Shown here one piece after another: positions 17,541-26,138 of a DNA stretch of 36,387 nucleotides. The position numbers were made by a program, and so were the translations under genes. The notes beneath the pieces were generated by a model. It did not search any database and was not told where the DNA came from. It saw nothing but the letters and a program-made list of their open reading frames with translations. The stretch is from Lachnospiraceae bacterium (GTDB taxonomy: Bacteria; Bacillota; Clostridia; Lachnospirales; Lachnospiraceae), in contig JAFUYB010000031.1 of assembly GCA_017470735.1 (NCBI GenBank), positions 1 through 36,387 of the forward strand, in the 5' to 3' direction. Each line of letters begins with the position of its first letter. Positions within the stretch are counted from its first letter, which is position 1.

Positions 17541-19642
17541 CGGGACAGATGCTGGTGATCGCGGAAAAGCCCTCGGTGGCGAAGACGGTGGCGAAGGCGC
17601 TCGGCGCATACCAAAACAGGGACGGCTACATGGAGGGCAGCGGCTGCATCGTCAGCTGGTGCTTCGGGCACCTTGCGGAGTACGCGCCACCGGAAGATTA
17701 CGATGAAAGATACCGGAAATGGGATTTCATGGATCTGCCGATCATCCCCACGGAGTGGGAAATGGCAGTCGCGGAGGACAAGAAAAAGCAATTTTCCGTT
17801 TTAAAGAGGCTGCTGCACAGGGACGATGTGGAAACAGCAGTCAATGCCTGCGACGCAGGCCGCGAGGGGGAACTGATTTTCTGGAATGTCTATGAGCTGG
17901 CGGGCGCGGCGGTTCCGGTGAAGCGGCTGTGGATATCGTCGATGGAGGAATCCGCGGTCATGGACGGGTTCCGGAACCTGAAGGACGCGTCTTGTTACAA
18001 AGGCATGCGGGAAGCCGCCGTCTGCCGGGCGAGGGCAGACTGGCTCGTCGGGATAAACGCGACGAGGGGATTTTCAACGAAATACGGGAAAAAGCTCCTT
18101 GTCGGGCGGGTGCAGTCCCCGACACTCGCGATGGCAGTGGAAAGGCAGCGCATGATCGACGGATTCGCCAGGGAAGCGTATTTCACGGTGGCATTGAAAG
18201 GCGGCGGGATTACCGCCGTGTCGGGCAGCATGGGCACGGAAGAAGAAGCGGACGCGCTCGCGGCGGCGTGCCGGAACTCGCCCGCGGTGGTCACGAAAGT
18301 GGAAAAGAAGGAGAAACGGGAAAGCCCGCCGAAGCTCTATGACCTGACCGGGCTGCAGAGAGACGCCAACAGACTGTTCGGCTATACGGCGCAGCAGACG
18401 CTTGACGCGCTGCAGGAGCTGTACGAAAAGAAACTCGTGACATACCCGCGGACGGACAGCCGCTACATCACGGGGGACATGGAGAAGAGCACGGCAGAAC
18501 TTCTGGACGGCATAGCCGGCCGTTTCTTTTTCGCGGCAGAGGCGGACGGGAAGGATGTGCGGCGGCTCATCTGCGACAGCAAGGTATCCGACCATCATGC
18601 GATTCTTCCGACATCGGAATCCATGGCGGCGGACATGGAGCGCCTCCCGGAGCGGCACCGCAACATATACCTCCTCGTCGCGGCAAGGCTGGCGTCCGCC
18701 GCCGCCGGCGAGAGGATTTCCGACATAACACGGGTGGAGGTATCCTGTGCGGGCCATATCTTTACCGCAAAAGGCGCCGCCGTCTTGCACGAGGGATTCG
18801 CCGCCGTCGATGCCGCATTCATGGCAGGCTGCGTGAATCCGCAGAAAACGGAATCCGCGGACACGGACATCCCTGCGGCCGGCGTTCTGGGCGGGCTGTC
18901 CGAGGGAACGGCGCTGCCGGCGCATACAGCGGAAAAGGCGAAGCATTTCACGTCTCCGCCGAAGCCCTACACAGAGGACACGCTGCTTGCGGCGATGGAA
19001 AAGGCGGGACGCAGCGAGACGGAGGACGGCGTGGAGCGGAAAGGCATCGGCACGCCCGCGACAAGGGCGGGAACGATCGAGAAGCTCGTCTCGGCCGGCT
19101 ATCTGGAGAGGAAAGGCAGGAAGATCCTGCCGACCGCGGAGGGCACGGCGCTGGCCGGACTGCTGCCGGACAAGATGAAGTCCCCGTCGCTGACGGCGGC
19201 ATGGGAGAACCGTCTGCTCGCCATAGAGAAGGGGACGGCGGACGCGGACAGATTCATGGAGGACATCATCAGCGGCGTGGATGAAATCATCTCCGGGCTG
19301 TCGCGGGTCACAGGGGAAGAGGCTGCCCTTTTTTCAAGACAGGCAGCGCTCGGGAAATGCCCGAACTGCGGGAAGGATGTCCTGCACGGGCGGTACGGGG
19401 CATACTGCCAAGGCCGGTGCGGGATGAGCTTCAAAGTATTCGGCAAGGCCGTTCCGGACCAGACGGTGGAGGCGTTATTGAAGGGCGAACCCGTCAGGAT
19501 GAGAGGAAAGGACAGGAAGACCGGCAAGCCGTGCCGGTCCACGCTGATGCCGAACGGCGTGGAGCCGTATTCGGCTGAGAAGAACGGCAGAACCGTTTCA
19601 GGCTACAGGTTCGCGTTCCGTCCGCAGAAAGGACAGCCGTGA
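17537..19642 (+). CDS. topB: DNA topoisomerase III
   Basis: This 701-residue type IA topoisomerase has a Toprim domain at the N-terminus (MLVIAEKPSVAKTVAKAL, then DAGREGE at about 106-112) and the segment LVGRVQSPTLAMAVERQR. The catalytic tyrosine is about Tyr303 in VTYPRTDSRYI. The KGIGTPATRAGTIEKL motif follows, and a C-terminal Cys-containing zinc-binding-like region (KCPNCGKDVLHGRYGAYCQG) lies at about 610-630. It relaxes or decatenates single-strand-containing DNA and is a constant gene in this class of element, probably acting during transfer replication. Start and stop overlap both neighbours. Confidence 0.95.
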   Translation: MTGQMLVIAEKPSVAKTVAKALGAYQNRDGYMEGSGCIVSWCFGHLAEYAPPEDYDERYRKWDFMDLPIIPTEWEMAVAEDKKKQFSVLKRLLHRDDVETAVNACDAGREGELIFWNVYELAGAAVPVKRLWISSMEESAVMDGFRNLKDASCYKGMREAAVCRARADWLVGINATRGFSTKYGKKLLVGRVQSPTLAMAVERQRMIDGFAREAYFTVALKGGGITAVSGSMGTEEEADALAAACRNSPAVVTKVEKKEKRESPPKLYDLTGLQRDANRLFGYTAQQTLDALQELYEKKLVTYPRTDSRYITGDMEKSTAELLDGIAGRFFFAAEADGKDVRRLICDSKVSDHHAILPTSESMAADMERLPERHRNIYLLVAARLASAAAGERISDITRVEVSCAGHIFTAKGAAVLHEGFAAVDAAFMAGCVNPQKTESADTDIPAAGVLGGLSEGTALPAHTAEKAKHFTSPPKPYTEDTLLAAMEKAGRSETEDGVERKGIGTPATRAGTIEKLVSAGYLERKGRKILPTAEGTALAGLLPDKMKSPSLTAAWENRLLAIEKGTADADRFMEDIISGVDEIISGLSRVTGEEAALFSRQAALGKCPNCGKDVLHGRYGAYCQGRCGMSFKVFGKAVPDQTVEALLKGEPVRMRGKDRKTGKPCRSTLMPNGVEPYSAEKNGRTVSGYRFAFRPQKGQP

Positions 19643-22600
19643 TGTCGCGCAGGGGAAGGGAGCGCATATCGGCGCTCGCATGGATGCACGCGAAGGAAGT
19701 CAGCCGCTCGGCCGAGGACTGGATGGATTATCTGGACATGTCCGCAAGGCTGTACCGGTATCCATTCCGCGACAGCTTCCTGATCCACGCCCAGCGGCCG
19801 GACGCGACTGCGTGCGCGTCGTTCGACGCATGGAATGACAGCATGAACCGGCGGATCAACCGGGGCGCGAAAGGAATCGCACTGTTCGATGACGGCAGCT
19901 ACAGCGGCATCCGATATGTGTTCGATGTGGCGGACACGCACCCTGCCAGGGGCGGGCAGGAGATTGCCTTGTGGACGGTGGACGCGGACATCAGAGAGAG
20001 AGTTTTCTCCCGGATCGCCGAAGCGCACGGCATAGATGCGGACCGGGAGCCGGAAGAAGTCCTGCGGGAGATTGCGCGGGCAGAGAGCGGAAAGATTACG
20101 GACAGGGCACTGTCCGCCGTCATGCGCCAGCGCGGGGGAACTGCGCTGGCGGAAATGGACGGGGAGGAACTGCGCCCCATCCTTCAAAAGCTGCTGACGG
20201 GCAGCGTGCTGTATTCGCTGTGCGCGCGGTGCGGGATGGCGGCATTCACGGATAAAGCGGAGCTGGAGGCGATCGCGTCCTTCGACGACCTGCGGACGCT
20301 TTCCATCTTAGGGAGCGCGACCAGCCGCATCGTCGAGCCGGTGCTGCGCGAAATCAGCCGAGCCGTCGCGGAATGCAGGCGTCAGGAACTGGACCAGGGA
20401 AACGCAAAGCGGGCAGAGGGCAGGCGCGCCGATGCCGCAGTAAAGGAGAAAGCCGATGAGAAGCGGAACAGACAGCAGAACGGACAGGATGGCGGCATAC
20501 AGGAACGGGAAGTACGCGTTGCTGCGGGAGTCCTACCTGAAAGAGAGACAGCCGGAGCTGTACGAGGGCCTTCTGCTGACGGGAGCGCTGGAAGGACACC
20601 TGTCGATGACGGAAATGCTGGCAGAGAAACTGGTCAGCGTGCAGATGCAGGCGCTGGCGGACCGTTTCCCGCCGCCGGACAAGAACATGGACGGGCTGCG
20701 ATGGACGGCGCACATGAACGGGCTGCTGCAGATGGCGGAGGAGAGCGTGATGGCAGAGACAGTGTACCGTTAGCAGATGGACAGGAAGGAGCAGCGGAGG
20801 ATGAAAAAGGCATCCCACACGGCGCGGCAGGCACGGAGAGCACGGCAGATGATGCCGTCAGCGTCCATGAGGAGGCGGCCGCCCTTTTAATCGCTTTTTA
20901 CGGCAGCCTGGCAGAAGGACCCGACGAGATCATATTCAGCTACGAGGAACGGACGGCATTTGAAATGGAGATCCCGGAAAATGTCTTCACGGTCGCGTCG
21001 TGGCTCAAAGACGTGGAATACTTAGCGGACCTGACGGAGAGGATCGAAGCGGCGGCGGAGTATTTCACGGAGGAAGCATCCATCGTCACGGGCGGTTACC
21101 TGCCATCCGCCGTCGCGTCGGAGCTGCGGGAGCTTTCCGGGAATCCGGGGAAGGAAAAAGACGGAAAGGCGAACACCGAAGACATGGCTGGCAGCCGCAC
21201 TGCTGAGGAAAATGGGGCGGTGGCACGGGCGGGGCACCCGTTGCAGGAACGCGTCAATTTCCGCATCACGGACGAAAGAACCGGATCCGGCAGCATAAAA
21301 GAAAAATGCAGGGCAAACATAGAGGCAATCCGCCTGCTGAAGCGGATCGAGGAAGAAAAACGGAACGCCGCGCCCAGTGAGCAGGAGATTCTGTCACGCT
21401 ACGCCGGATGGGGAGGCATCCCGCAGGCGTTTGACAGGCATAACGCGGACTGGAAGCAGGAATACGGGGAACTGAAAGCGCTCCTTACGGCAGACGAATA
21501 CCAGTCGGCAAGGGCATCATGCGTCACTGCATTCTATACGCCGCCCGCCGTGGCGGAGGCTATCTACGGGGGACTGAAGAACCTCGGTTTCACGCAGGGG
21601 AACATCCTCGAACCGGGCTGCGGGACGGGCAACTTCATGGGGATGCTGCCGCAGGAGATGTCGGCATCGAAGATGTTCGGCGTGGAAACGGACAGCATAT
21701 CAGGGAGAATCGCAAGGCAGCTTTACCAGAGGAACACCATCGAAATCAAGGGCTTTCAGGACACGGACTATCCTGAAAGCTTTTTTGACGCGGCAGTCGG
21801 GAACGTGCCGTTTGCGGATTATGGTGTGGCGGATCCAAAGTACGACAGGCACCATTTCCTGATACACGACTACTTCATCGCGAAGTCCCTTGACCTCGTC
21901 CGTCCGGGAGGGGTCGTCGCCGTCGTCACGTCGTCGGGGACGATGGACAAGAAGGACGGGTCGTTCCGCAGGCACATAGCCGGGAAAGCGGATCTCTTAG
22001 GCGCAGTGCGGCTTCCCAATACGGCTTTCCTGAGGAGCGCGAACACGAATGTCGTAACAGACATCCTCTTTCTGCAGAAGAGGGACAGGGCGGCGCTTGA
22101 CATGCCGGAATGGGCGGGGCTGGCGACAACGGAGGACGGCTTCACGGTCAATGCCTACTTCGCGGAGCACCCGGAGATGGTCCTGGGGAGTTTCCGGGAG
22201 GATATATCGCAGTACGGACGAAAGATCGTAACGGTCGATCCCGACAGGGACAGGGACCTGCGCAAGATGCTGCAGGGGGCGGTTTCCCATATCAGGGGCA
22301 GGATACCGGACCCCCCGCGGATGGAAGAGGATGCGCGGGACGGAAGCGTCATCCCTGCAGTGCCCGGCGTGGCGAACTTCAGCTTCACTGCCGCGGACGG
22401 CGGGATCTATTACAGGGAGAACTCAAGGATGCGGCGCATGGAGCTTCCAAAAACGACAGGGGAGCGGGTCAGGGGGATGATCCGCATCCGCGACATGGTG
22501 AGGGAGCTGCTCGCCGCGCAGCTTTCCGATGCGGATGACGCGGAAATATCCATGCTGCAGCTGCGGCTCAATTCGGAATACGATGCTTTCACGAAACGTT

Positions 22601-25600
22601 ACGGGCTTTTGAGCGCGACGGCGAATGCGCGGGCGTTCTCAGCGGACAGCGGCTACTACCTGCTGGCGTCCTTAGAGCACCTGGACGCGGAGGGCGGCCT
22701 GGAGAGAAAGGCGGACATCTTCACGAAGCGCACCATAAAGAGGGCGCAGGCGGTCACGTCCGTCGAGACGGCGGACGAGGCGCTCGCGGTGTCCATCAGC
22801 GAAAAAGCGGGGGTGGACCTGCCTTTCATGGCGCGGCTTTCGGGGAAAAGCGAGGAAGAGCTTGTCCGCGACCTTGCCGGGGTCATTTTCAAGAATCCGC
22901 TGACCGGAAACTATGAAAATGCGGATGAGTATCTCTCGGGCTATGTGAAGGAGAAGCTGGCACTGGCGGAAAGCCTTGTGGAAAGCGACCCGTCACTCGC
23001 GGTAAATGTGGAATACTTAAAATCCGCTCAGCCGCGCCCGCTGGAAGCGTCCGAAATCGGCATACGCTTAGGCGCGGCGTGGGTAAAGCCGGAATACATC
23101 ACGCAGTTCATGGCAGAAACATTCCGGACACCGGAGCGGCTCGTCGGAAAAACGACGGGCGTGCTTTACAACAAACGCACGGGGGAATGGACCGTGACGG
23201 GAAAAAGCGCGGACAGGGGCAATGTATACGCCGAGCAGACCTACGGCACGGACCGGATCGACGGCTACCGGCTGCTTCAGATCACGCTGAATCTGAAGGA
23301 CGCCGCAGTCTATGACGAGGTGGAGGACGCGGACGGGTCAAAGCGGCGCGTGAAGAACGCGAAGGAGACGATGCTCGCCCAGCAGAAGCAGGAACTCTTA
23401 AAGGAAAGGTTCAAGGAATGGGTATTCAAGGACATGGAGCGCAGGGAGGACTTGTGCGCCACCTACAACGAACGCTTCAACAACTACCGCCCGCGGCAGT
23501 ACAGCGGCGCGCACATCCGTTTCGCGGGGATGAATCCCGAAATCGCCCTGATGGAGCACCAGAGGAATGCCATCGCGCACGCCCTTTACGGCGGAAACAC
23601 GCTGTTCGCGCATTGCGTCGGGGCGGGAAAGACCTTCGAGATGGTGGCAGCAGCGATGGAGAGCAAGAGGCTGGGACTGTGCGAGAAGAGCCTGTTTGTC
23701 GTGCCGAACCACCTGACCGAGCAGTGGGGAGCGGAATTCCTGCGCCTGTACCCCGCGGCAAACATCCTCGTGGCGACGAAGCGGGACTTCGAGCCGGCGA
23801 GCAGGAAGACCTTCTGCTCGAGGATCGCGACGGGAGGCTACGACGCCGTCATCATCGGGCAGAGCCAGTTCGAGAGGATCCCCCTGTCGCCGGAGAGGCA
23901 GGAAAGGAGCATCCGCATGGAAATCGAGGAGCTGGAGCTGGCAATCGAGGACGCCGAAGGGGATGAAGCCCGTTACGCCGTCAAGCAGTTCGAAAAGATG
24001 AAGGCGAAGCTGGAAATGAAGCTGGCAAGGCTGTTCGACGCAAAAAAGGACGATGCCGTGACTTTCGAGGAGCTGGGCGTTGACCGCCTGTTCATCGATG
24101 AGAGCCACTTTTACAAGAACCTCTTCCTCTACACGAAGATGAGCAACATAGCGGGCATTTCGACGACCAACGCGAAAAAGAGCGCCGACCTGTTCGCAAA
24201 ATGCCGCTACATGGACGAGATTACGGGGGGAAAGGGAGTCGTATTTGCCACAGGAACGCCAGTGTCAAACAGCATGGTCGAGCTGTATTCGATCATGCGC
24301 TACCTGATGTTTGACGCGCTGGGCAGGGCGGGGCTGGGGCAGTTCGATGCATGGGCATCGACATTCGGCGAGACCGTGACGGCGGTGGAACTTGCGCCGG
24401 AGGGGACGGGCTACCGGACGAAGACGCGGTTCGCAAAATTCTACAACCTGCCCGAGCTGATGGCGCTCTTCAAAGAGTGCGCGGACATTCAGACAGCGGA
24501 CATGCTGCCGCTTCCCACGCCGGAGGCGGAGTACATAAACATCGCGGCAAAGCCGAGCGGGGCGCAGAAGGAGTACGTGGCGTCGCTGGCGGACAGGGCA
24601 GACGATGTCAGGGCGGGAAAGGTGAGGCCGGATACGGACAACATGCTCAAGATCACGAACGACGGACGCAAATGCGCCCTTGACATGAGGCTCATTGACA
24701 GCGCCTGCCCGGATTATGCGGGCAGCAAGGTCAACCTCTGCGCCGACAATGTTTACGGGATATGGTTTTCCACCCGTAAGCGAAAGTCCACGCAGCTCAT
24801 CTTCTCCGATCTGTCCACGCCGAAAAAAGACGGCGCCTTCAACATCTATGACGATATCAGGGAGAAACTCGTCCGGAAAGGAATACCGATAGAAGAAATC
24901 GCTTTCATCCATGAGTACAATACGGAAAAGCAGAAGGCGGCGCTGTTCTTCAATGTCAGGATGGGAAAGGTGCGCGTCCTGATCGGGTCAACGCAGAAGC
25001 TGGGCGTGGGGACGAACATACAGGACAGGCTTATCGCGCTGCACCACCTGGACTGCCCGTGGCGTCCGAACGACCTGCAGCAGCGCGTCGGGAGGATCCT
25101 GCGGCAGGGGAACGAAAACACAACAGTCGGAATCTTTTCCTATGTCACGGAAGGCACGTTCGATTCCTACCTGTGGCAGACCGTGGAGAACAAACAGAAA
25201 TTCATCGCGCAGATCATGACATCCCGCTCCCCGGCAAGGGCATGCGATGATGTGGACGACACGGCGCTGTCCTACGCCGAGGTCAAGGCGCTGGCGTCCG
25301 GCAACCCGGAAATCAGGGAGAAGATGGAGCTGGATGTCGAAGTGGAAAAGCTGAAAGTGCTGAAGAAGAATTATCTTGACAGCCGGTACCGCCTGGAAAA
25401 AAAGGTGGAACAGGAATATCCCGCCAGGATAAAGGAGGCAAGGCAGCACGCCGCGGACTGCGAGAAAGACCTTCCGTCCGCGAAGGAACTGACCGGGCGC
25501 GGCAAGGAGCATTTCTCGATGGAGATACTCGGGCGCGCCTATGACGCGAGGACGGAAGCGGGAAGCGCGCTCATCGCCGCCTGCCATGCGCTCAAGGGAG

Positions 25601-26121
25601 AGAACGGGGACACGAAGATCGGGCATTACGGAGAATTCGAGGTGTGGGGCGCATACCGTTTCTTCGGCAATGATTATGCCGTTTCCTTAAAACGGAACGG
25701 CATCTATAAAACAGAGCTGGGAAGCGACCCAGTGGGCAACATCCGCCGCATCCATAACGCGCTGGAGCGGATTGAGAACGACATTGCTGAGACAAAAGAG
25801 CGGATTGCCGCCATCGAGTCGCAGTCCGGGATGGCGAAGGCGGAACTGTCAAAACCGTTTGACAGGGAGGAAGAGCTGGAGAGGAAGACGGAGCGCCTGA
25901 ACGAGCTGAACCTGAGACTGAACATCGGAGGAAAGGAGCGGCGGAAGGAAGAAGCAGTCGGACCGCAGGAGGAGCCGGAGCATGGCGCGGCGTCCCGGCC
26001 GGAAGAGGAGAGGGGCGGCAAGCCGTCCATCATTGCCGAGCTGTCGCAAAAAAGAGCGCAGGGAAAAAGGAGAACACAGAAACAGAACTATCCGCGCAAG
26101 GACATGGCAGCGGCATTGTAG
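19642..26121 (+). CDS. giant methylase-helicase fusion protein (LtrC/SNF2-like)
   Basis: The product has 2159 residues from ATG 19642, which overlaps the topB stop; GTG at 19639 is an alternative. Residues 1-250 resemble LtrC/ArdC-like element proteins (WMDYLDMSARLYRYPF). A disordered linker (about 255-430) hides a second gene in another frame. A DNA methylase-like domain follows, with FYTPPAVAEAIY, EPGCGTGNF at about 657 and NVPF at about 721. A superfamily 2 helicase comes next: AHCVGAGKT with Lys1330, DESH at about 1486-1489, GTPVSNSM, and QQRVGRILRQG at about 1813. A coiled-coil tail closes it. The methylase motif IV reads NVPF, not NPPY, so activity is uncertain. It probably protects or unwinds transferred DNA. 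Confidence 0.9.
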   Translation: MSRRGRERISALAWMHAKEVSRSAEDWMDYLDMSARLYRYPFRDSFLIHAQRPDATACASFDAWNDSMNRRINRGAKGIALFDDGSYSGIRYVFDVADTHPARGGQEIALWTVDADIRERVFSRIAEAHGIDADREPEEVLREIARAESGKITDRALSAVMRQRGGTALAEMDGEELRPILQKLLTGSVLYSLCARCGMAAFTDKAELEAIASFDDLRTLSILGSATSRIVEPVLREISRAVAECRRQELDQGNAKRAEGRRADAAVKEKADEKRNRQQNGQDGGIQEREVRVAAGVLPERETAGAVRGPSADGSAGRTPVDDGNAGRETGQRADAGAGGPFPAAGQEHGRAAMDGAHERAAADGGGERDGRDSVPLADGQEGAAEDEKGIPHGAAGTESTADDAVSVHEEAAALLIAFYGSLAEGPDEIIFSYEERTAFEMEIPENVFTVASWLKDVEYLADLTERIEAAAEYFTEEASIVTGGYLPSAVASELRELSGNPGKEKDGKANTEDMAGSRTAEENGAVARAGHPLQERVNFRITDERTGSGSIKEKCRANIEAIRLLKRIEEEKRNAAPSEQEILSRYAGWGGIPQAFDRHNADWKQEYGELKALLTADEYQSARASCVTAFYTPPAVAEAIYGGLKNLGFTQGNILEPGCGTGNFMGMLPQEMSASKMFGVETDSISGRIARQLYQRNTIEIKGFQDTDYPESFFDAAVGNVPFADYGVADPKYDRHHFLIHDYFIAKSLDLVRPGGVVAVVTSSGTMDKKDGSFRRHIAGKADLLGAVRLPNTAFLRSANTNVVTDILFLQKRDRAALDMPEWAGLATTEDGFTVNAYFAEHPEMVLGSFREDISQYGRKIVTVDPDRDRDLRKMLQGAVSHIRGRIPDPPRMEEDARDGSVIPAVPGVANFSFTAADGGIYYRENSRMRRMELPKTTGERVRGMIRIRDMVRELLAAQLSDADDAEISMLQLRLNSEYDAFTKRYGLLSATANARAFSADSGYYLLASLEHLDAEGGLERKADIFTKRTIKRAQAVTSVETADEALAVSISEKAGVDLPFMARLSGKSEEELVRDLAGVIFKNPLTGNYENADEYLSGYVKEKLALAESLVESDPSLAVNVEYLKSAQPRPLEASEIGIRLGAAWVKPEYITQFMAETFRTPERLVGKTTGVLYNKRTGEWTVTGKSADRGNVYAEQTYGTDRIDGYRLLQITLNLKDAAVYDEVEDADGSKRRVKNAKETMLAQQKQELLKERFKEWVFKDMERREDLCATYNERFNNYRPRQYSGAHIRFAGMNPEIALMEHQRNAIAHALYGGNTLFAHCVGAGKTFEMVAAAMESKRLGLCEKSLFVVPNHLTEQWGAEFLRLYPAANILVATKRDFEPASRKTFCSRIATGGYDAVIIGQSQFERIPLSPERQERSIRMEIEELELAIEDAEGDEARYAVKQFEKMKAKLEMKLARLFDAKKDDAVTFEELGVDRLFIDESHFYKNLFLYTKMSNIAGISTTNAKKSADLFAKCRYMDEITGGKGVVFATGTPVSNSMVELYSIMRYLMFDALGRAGLGQFDAWASTFGETVTAVELAPEGTGYRTKTRFAKFYNLPELMALFKECADIQTADMLPLPTPEAEYINIAAKPSGAQKEYVASLADRADDVRAGKVRPDTDNMLKITNDGRKCALDMRLIDSACPDYAGSKVNLCADNVYGIWFSTRKRKSTQLIFSDLSTPKKDGAFNIYDDIREKLVRKGIPIEEIAFIHEYNTEKQKAALFFNVRMGKVRVLIGSTQKLGVGTNIQDRLIALHHLDCPWRPNDLQQRVGRILRQGNENTTVGIFSYVTEGTFDSYLWQTVENKQKFIAQIMTSRSPARACDDVDDTALSYAEVKALASGNPEIREKMELDVEVEKLKVLKKNYLDSRYRLEKKVEQEYPARIKEARQHAADCEKDLPSAKELTGRGKEHFSMEILGRAYDARTEAGSALIAACHALKGENGDTKIGHYGEFEVWGAYRFFGNDYAVSLKRNGIYKTELGSDPVGNIRRIHNALERIENDIAETKERIAAIESQSGMAKAELSKPFDREEELERKTERLNELNLRLNIGGKERRKEEAVGPQEEPEHGAASRPEEERGGKPSIIAELSQKRAQGKRRTQKQNYPRKDMAAAL
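20456..20773 (+). CDS. tnpV: TnpV family protein nested out of frame in the giant helicase gene
   Basis: This 105-residue frame lies wholly inside the gene at 19642-26121, shifted by one base. AAAGGAG at 20442-20448 lies seven bases before the ATG. The product reads like a TnpV protein: a short head, GKYALLRESYLKERQPELYE, then GLLLTGALEGHL, LRWTAHMNGLLQMAEES, and a short tail ending VYR. TnpV is a small transposon-linked protein of unknown activity. The host frame reads this DNA as a Gly/Arg/Asp/Ala-rich disordered linker (about residues 272-377), so the sequence constraint looks stronger in the tnpV frame. The intact frame, family match and good ribosome site argue for a real translated gene. 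Confidence 0.65.
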   Translation: MRSGTDSRTDRMAAYRNGKYALLRESYLKERQPELYEGLLLTGALEGHLSMTEMLAEKLVSVQMQALADRFPPPDKNMDGLRWTAHMNGLLQMAEESVMAETVYR

Positions 26122-26138
26122 AAGGGAGCGAACGCGAA

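Noticed and set aside
20405..20880. Frameshift or assembly error in the giant helicase gene
   Set aside because: The host frame stays open throughout and disordered linkers are usual here in related proteins. The other frame has its own start, ribosome site and stop, so a nested gene explains it better.
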